Shown here one piece after another: positions 61,017 through 64,000 of a stretch of DNA of 64,000 bases. Each line of letters starts with the position of its first letter. The stretch's first letter is position 1. The stretch is taken from assembly GCF_022024175.1 (NCBI RefSeq), contig NZ_CP091794.1, positions 2,604,001 to 2,668,000 on the forward strand, in the 5' to 3' direction. The notes beneath the pieces were generated by a model. That model made no database searches, was not told the origin of the DNA, and saw only the letters and a list, made by a program, of their open reading frames with translations. The stretch is from Prevotella communis (GTDB lineage: Bacteria; Bacteroidota; Bacteroidia; Bacteroidales; Bacteroidaceae). The position numbers were made by a program, and so were the translations under genes.

Positions 61017-61079
61017 TCTTCCCTCTTCCATCTTACATCTTACATCTTCCCTCTTCCATCAGCCCTCAGCCCTCAGCCT
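61017..61079. repeat. Nine-unit heptamer array over the 3' end of the EamA gene
   Basis: Six TCTTCCN/TCTTACA units followed without a break by three TCAGCCY units, 63 bp. The TGA stop (61068-61066) and last codons of the transporter gene lie inside it. Two different heptamers in one array show that the period is conserved while the sequence is not. Confidence 0.85.
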
Positions 61080-61953
61080 TATTACAAAGGTACATGCCTG
61101 CGAGTATCAGCACCGTGCCGATAATGAAATAGAGGGTGATACGCTCTGAGAGCACCATCCAGGCAAAGAGCACCGTGGTCACGGGGTTGAAATACACATA
61201 GTTGGTCACCGCCACCTCACCTATCTTCTTCATGGCCCAGTTCCATGCCAGGAAGCACACCATCGAGGCGATACATCCCAGGAACAGCAGGTTACCCATC
61301 ACATCCGCCCGCATCAACACGCTGAGCGGCGGCATTCCAGGCCATATCATAAAATAAGGAATCATAAATACCAAACCATAGAAAAACACCTTTCTGGTGA
61401 TGAATAGTGTGCGGTATCGCTGGTTGGCCGGAATCATCAGCAGAGAGTAAAACGCCCAACAGAGGCAGGCCATAAAAGCCAGCGTATCACCAAGGGGCGA
61501 CAGATGTAGCACGAAATGTCCGTTGAGCACCACCACGATAACACCCAATGCCGCCATCAGCGTGCCCACAATCTGAATGCCATGCAGTCGCTGGGAGCGA
61601 TAGAACATACCTATCAGTGCCATGGCGAATAGCGGACTCAGGCAGACGATGAGCGACGTATTCGTCGTCGTGGTATAAATCATCGAACTATTCTCCGTCA
61701 GGAAATACAGCGAACCGCCCGTCAATCCCAGTGCCGCCATCAGCAGTTCGTCTTTCCACGACGAAGCAAACAGCCTGAACGATTTCTTTGGCAGGGAATA
61801 AGCCAGCAGCATCACGTAAGCGATGATGAATCGCAGCACAAAGATCTGTGCCGCCGAGAGTCCCGCCATCAATAATAGTTTGGTATAAACAAACGTGGTG
61901 CCCCATAAAGCCACCACCAGAAAAGCCGTTAAATGATAAATTATCCTGTTCAT
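61066..61953 (-). CDS. DMT superfamily (EamA) transporter
   Basis: 295 residues with ten hydrophobic helices in two EamA repeats (first half includes FVYTKLLLMAGLSAAQIFVL, second half LLFLGCIASMVCFLAWNWAM). These proteins export metabolites or amino acids; the substrate is unknown. The C-terminal residues KAEG are encoded by a heptamer array. Confidence 0.9.
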   Translation of the reverse strand: MNRIIYHLTAFLVVALWGTTFVYTKLLLMAGLSAAQIFVLRFIIAYVMLLAYSLPKKSFRLFASSWKDELLMAALGLTGGSLYFLTENSSMIYTTTTNTSLIVCLSPLFAMALIGMFYRSQRLHGIQIVGTLMAALGVIVVVLNGHFVLHLSPLGDTLAFMACLCWAFYSLLMIPANQRYRTLFITRKVFFYGLVFMIPYFMIWPGMPPLSVLMRADVMGNLLFLGCIASMVCFLAWNWAMKKIGEVAVTNYVYFNPVTTVLFAWMVLSERITLYFIIGTVLILAGMYLCNKAEG

Positions 61954-61971
61954 AGTCAGTTAAGTGGGGTG

Positions 61972-61979
61972 CAAAGGTA
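61972..61979 (-). promoter_or_regulatory. -7 element of the EamA transporter gene
   Basis: TACCTTTG on the minus strand, 18 bases before the ATG. Confidence 0.65.
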
Positions 61980-62090
61980 CGAATAAGCGAGAACAATACA
62001 AAACAATAATCGATTTTTTGTTTTTATTGTCGAGCGAAAGTATCAAAGAGGCCGATAAAAGGTGCGAATCTGTTTATAAACGTTAAATAT

Positions 62091-62169
62091 ATCGTTTTTC
62101 GATAAAGTTTTATCGTTTTTATTTGCGAGATATCTGAGAAATATATACTTTTGCATATCGAAAAACGAT
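62091..62169 (+). promoter_or_regulatory. Promoter with three operator-like copies of ATCGTTTTTCGAT
   Basis: ATCGTTTTTCGAT (62091-62103), a half copy TATCGTTTTT (62111-62120), and the exact reverse complement ATCGAAAAACGAT (62157-62169). The -7 box TACTTTTG (62146-62153) lies between them, and the third copy covers the expected transcription start. The adjacent HTH gene is the natural candidate repressor (inference). Confidence 0.7.
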
Positions 62170-62197
62170 AAATGTATAAATTAAAACAATAAAAACA

Positions 62198-62659
62198 ATG
62201 AAAACAAAACTCAATTTTTTCTGTATCGTGCTGCTGATTCTCATGATAGTAGGCATGGTGATGGCAGGTTTTGCAGGTGTCAACGATTTTAAACAAGGTT
62301 ATGAAGACGGTATGAATGATTCTGGAACATCAGCCTATAGCATTATTGAAGGCTTAATCATCTTTGCCTGCTTTATTGTTTATATATATGCCTTTGCCTG
62401 CTATGTGCGCTTTATCCTCAACGTCAATCATGGTGAGGTGTTCACCTGGACAAATGTCGATTTACTTCGCACGGTGGGCTGGTGCATCGTTGTGACAACT
62501 ACCGTGATGTGTACAGCCATGTCGTTCGACAGTATCAACCTGCTAGACACATGGAGTGATGCTATCAGTGTCATTACTGACGGAATCTTTATTCTGATTA
62601 TGGCCGAGGCCTTCTCTATCGGTCTGAAGCTGAAGGAGGAACATGATTTAACGATTTAA
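62198..62659 (+). CDS. DUF2975 membrane protein
   Basis: 153 residues with four hydrophobic helices (FFCIVLLILMIVGMVMAG, IIEGLIIFACFIVYIYAF, LRTVGWCIVVTTTVMCTA, AISVITDGIFILIMAEAF). Conserved NHGEVFTWTNVDLLRTVGW lies mid-protein. This is the DUF2975 pattern, usually paired with a small Xre/YozG-type HTH gene as here (one base apart). Role unknown; a membrane stress or signal function has been proposed only by association. Confidence 0.88.
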   Translation: MKTKLNFFCIVLLILMIVGMVMAGFAGVNDFKQGYEDGMNDSGTSAYSIIEGLIIFACFIVYIYAFACYVRFILNVNHGEVFTWTNVDLLRTVGWCIVVTTTVMCTAMSFDSINLLDTWSDAISVITDGIFILIMAEAFSIGLKLKEEHDLTI

Positions 62660-62660
62660 A

Positions 62661-62876
62661 ATGCCTATGGGAAAGATTATTGTAAACTTAGACGTGGAGA
62701 TGGCCAAGCGCAAGATGTCACTAAGCGAGCTGGCCGAACGCGTGGGACTGACACTGGCCAACCTGTCGATCCTCAAAACGGGCAAGGCCAAGGCCGTACG
62801 TTTCTCCACCCTTGAGGCCATCTGTCACGAGTTAGGCTGCCAGCCTGGCGACATCCTGGAATATAGAGAAGAATAA
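62661..62876 (+). CDS. Xre-family helix-turn-helix regulator (YozG-like)
   Basis: 71 residues, a single Cro/CI-type HTH: MSLSELAERVGLTLANLSIL, then KAKAVRFSTLEAICHELGCQ and PGDILEY. Typical of the YozG-like partner of DUF2975. It probably binds the repeated ATCGTTTTTCGAT sites upstream of the operon and controls its own expression. Confidence 0.92.
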   Translation: MPMGKIIVNLDVEMAKRKMSLSELAERVGLTLANLSILKTGKAKAVRFSTLEAICHELGCQPGDILEYREE

Positions 62877-62907
62877 CCCATTTATCAACAACATAAAACC
62901 ATTAATT

Positions 62908-62976
62908 ATGATTACCATTACTTGCGCAGCTACAATCATTTGCCTTGGCATGCTGGCAGCATCTGTATGTGCTTAA
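62908..62976 (+). CDS. Tiny hydrophobic peptide ORF (22 residues)
   Basis: ATG at 62908 to TAA at 62974-62976 encodes MITITCAATIICLGMLAASV then CA, a single hydrophobic helix with three cysteines. It lies 31 bases after the HTH gene on the same strand, preceded by an AT-rich stretch. Size and hydrophobicity are like small membrane peptides that accompany regulators. Only comparative data could show that it is translated. Confidence 0.45.
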   Translation: MITITCAATIICLGMLAASVCA

Positions 62977-63010
62977 GCAGGCACGAGACAGCACTTTGCC
63001 ATACTACAGC

Positions 63011-63107
63011 CTGCTTCTAGCCTCGCTCGTGAGTGCTCCACGGAGCAGCCTAGGAGCAGCCTAGGAGCAGGCTAGAAGCAGAGTGATTGCTGCCTAAGAG
63101 CAGGCTA
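63011..63107. repeat. 11-bp tandem repeats inside a 13-bp inverted repeat
   Basis: CTGCTTCTAGCCT (63011-63023) and AGGCTAGAAGCAG (63069-63081) are perfect inverse copies. Within and beside them GGAGCAGCCTA occurs at 63042-63052 and 63053-63063, GGAGCAGGCTA at 63064-63074 and AGAGCAGGCTA at 63097-63107. The 304-base gap 62877-63180 otherwise holds the tiny ORF and a T-run at 63112-63117. Confidence 0.75.
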
Positions 63108-63180
63108 AAGATTTTTTAACAGTAAAGTTGCGAAGAAATTCTCTCGAGAATTTATCCCTAATTAAGTGATTTAGCAGTTG

Positions 63181-63906
63181 CTACTCATAATCATCGATGA
63201 CAGCATTCATCATGTCCATCATGGGCTTGGCGGCAAGGAGCATGGGCTGCATGTCATCCAGCCACTGGTCGCCCTGGAAGAAGGTGTCGGGCACACGGTG
63301 CCAACAGCAGTAGTCCTTCTGGCGCAGGTACTCCACGTATTCCCAGTCGCGGGGGAAGCCGGAGGGGCAGGTCTTCAGGCGCTCAAGACCGAAGCCCTGA
63401 GGCTGGTCCCAGCTGGAGACGTCGGTGGGTGTCTTGAAACTGCCGGGCTCTGGATTGCCGTAGTATTTCAGGAACTCCGGACTGCGCACATAGCGAAGCC
63501 ACTCGTCGATATTGCCCATAATCTCATTGCGACATGAGGTCAGAATATTAGTGGGCAACCAGTAGTTGCCACAGCACACCATGCAATGACCAGGCTCCAG
63601 ATGCAGATAATAGCCGCCATGCAGCGCCTTCTTGCCATGAGCAGCGATATAAGCGCCAAGGTGGGTCTTATAAGGCGATTTATCGTTTGAGAAACGCGTA
63701 TCGCGATAGAAACGATAGGTACAGTCCTTCACCGTGAGATGAGCCACCGAGGGGTCGAACGAGGCGATACGCACAATAGCCTGCTGCACACCCTGTTCGA
63801 AGTCGGCACGAATAGCATCGTACTCGTCTTTATGCGCCTGAAACCACTCACGACTATTATTAGCCGACAACTGCTTCAGATACTTCATTATACGTTTTGC
63901 ATCCAT
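63181..63906 (-). CDS. DUF2461 family protein
   Basis: 241 residues from the ATG at 63906; the promoter TAACTTTG (63931-63924) rules out a start at 63951. DUF2461 (TIGR02453) signatures: NNSREWFQAHKDEYD at the N-terminus, DCTYRFYRDTRFSNDKSPYK, then THLGAYIAAHGKKALHGGYY and LHLEPGHCMVCCGNYWLP. Widespread but uncharacterised; soluble, no signal peptide. Confidence 0.92.
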   Translation of the reverse strand: MDAKRIMKYLKQLSANNSREWFQAHKDEYDAIRADFEQGVQQAIVRIASFDPSVAHLTVKDCTYRFYRDTRFSNDKSPYKTHLGAYIAAHGKKALHGGYYLHLEPGHCMVCCGNYWLPTNILTSCRNEIMGNIDEWLRYVRSPEFLKYYGNPEPGSFKTPTDVSSWDQPQGFGLERLKTCPSGFPRDWEYVEYLRQKDYCCWHRVPDTFFQGDQWLDDMQPMLLAAKPMMDMMNAVIDDYE

Positions 63907-63923
63907 AAATATAATTTTTTCGG

Positions 63924-63931
63924 CAAAGTTA
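63924..63931 (-). promoter_or_regulatory. -7 element of the DUF2461 gene
   Basis: TAACTTTG on the minus strand, 17 bases before the ATG at 63906; it fixes the start. Confidence 0.65.
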
Positions 63932-63974
63932 CGAAAAAACAACAAAAACACAAATGTTTTTCAGATTATTATCG

Positions 63975-63982
63975 TACTTTTG
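63975..63982 (+). promoter_or_regulatory. -7 element of a gene running off the right edge
   Basis: TACTTTTG, followed 12 bases later by ATGACA (63995-64000). A plus-strand gene probably begins here; nothing of it can be read. Confidence 0.45.
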
Positions 63983-64000
63983 CATAAAGAATCAATGACA

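Noticed and set aside
2766..61079. Heptamer arrays as ordinary poly-purine or AT-rich noise
   Set aside because: Several arrays are GC-balanced, keep strict 7-base phase over 35-63 bp, and occur inside coding sequence, so composition alone does not explain them.
63042..63107. CRISPR array
   Set aside because: The units are 11 bp and contiguous, without spacers, and no cas genes are nearby.

Overview
The window looks like a piece of a Prevotellaceae chromosome (order Bacteroidales, probably a gut or rumen Prevotella-type anaerobe). Three things point there. Many transcription starts are preceded by the Bacteroidetes -33/-7 promoter (TTTG, about 19-21 bases, TAnnTTTG). One gene is a SusC/RagA TonB-linked receptor, and several secreted enzymes end in short type IX secretion (T9SS)-like C-terminal sorting tails. 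The housekeeping proteins also read as Bacteroidetes versions. I found no tRNA, rRNA, CRISPR array or intact insertion sequence.

Layout. 1-570: start of a SusC-family receptor, cut by the window edge (- strand). 1100-1642: rubrerythrin behind an unusual tandem/palindromic repeat block. 1691-7789 (- strand): operon gyrA, two TPR proteins, and an epimerase-like gene with altered active-site residues. 8011-9218: a putative M15-like peptidase and a small DUF4359-like protein. 9336-12139: lysS and gpsA. 12159-18969: two sensor histidine kinases, an RlmL-type RNA methyltransferase and a DPP-IV peptidase. 18970-23106: FadL-type porin, purD and two membrane proteins. 23217-29370: DUF2723 membrane glycosyltransferase-like protein, CE4 deacetylase, mnmA, aldose epimerase. 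29432-31543 (- strand): ECF sigma / anti-sigma / lipoprotein operon. 31667-35156: accessory patch with a broken S9 peptidase tail, orphan membrane proteins and a Y1 (HUH) transposase-like protein carrying a DprA-like C-terminal domain. 35185-37650: intact S9 peptidase. 37706-58345: a pectin (rhamnogalacturonan-I) degradation locus. 58356-60924: TrmH-type methyltransferase, rsgA, frr. 61066-63906: EamA transporter, a DUF2975/HTH pair with operators and a tiny hydrophobic ORF, and a DUF2461 protein.

The pectin locus holds a GH43 exo-galactanase-like enzyme, a GH53 endo-galactanase fused to two esterases, a CBM-like T9SS cargo protein, a CE12-CE8 fusion (acetyl- plus methyl-esterase), a GH140-like enzyme, a PL11 rhamnogalacturonan lyase and a GH2 beta-galactosidase. 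Together they would de-esterify and cut the RG-I backbone and trim its galactan side chains. A divergent membrane-spanning regulator (propeller, one TM, AraC domain, no kinase or receiver) probably controls it. No SusC/SusD pair lies inside the locus.

The most unusual feature is distributed. At least eleven short arrays with a 7-base period (some 7-8) are scattered through the window. Each array has its own heptamer, yet nearly all can be phased as TC/TT-starting pyrimidine-rich units. They sit either exactly at gene junctions, supplying stop or start codons, or in frame inside genes. Four arrays are exactly five units (35 bp). They resemble in form the heptanucleotide STRR repeats of cyanobacteria, but I know of no description of this family.
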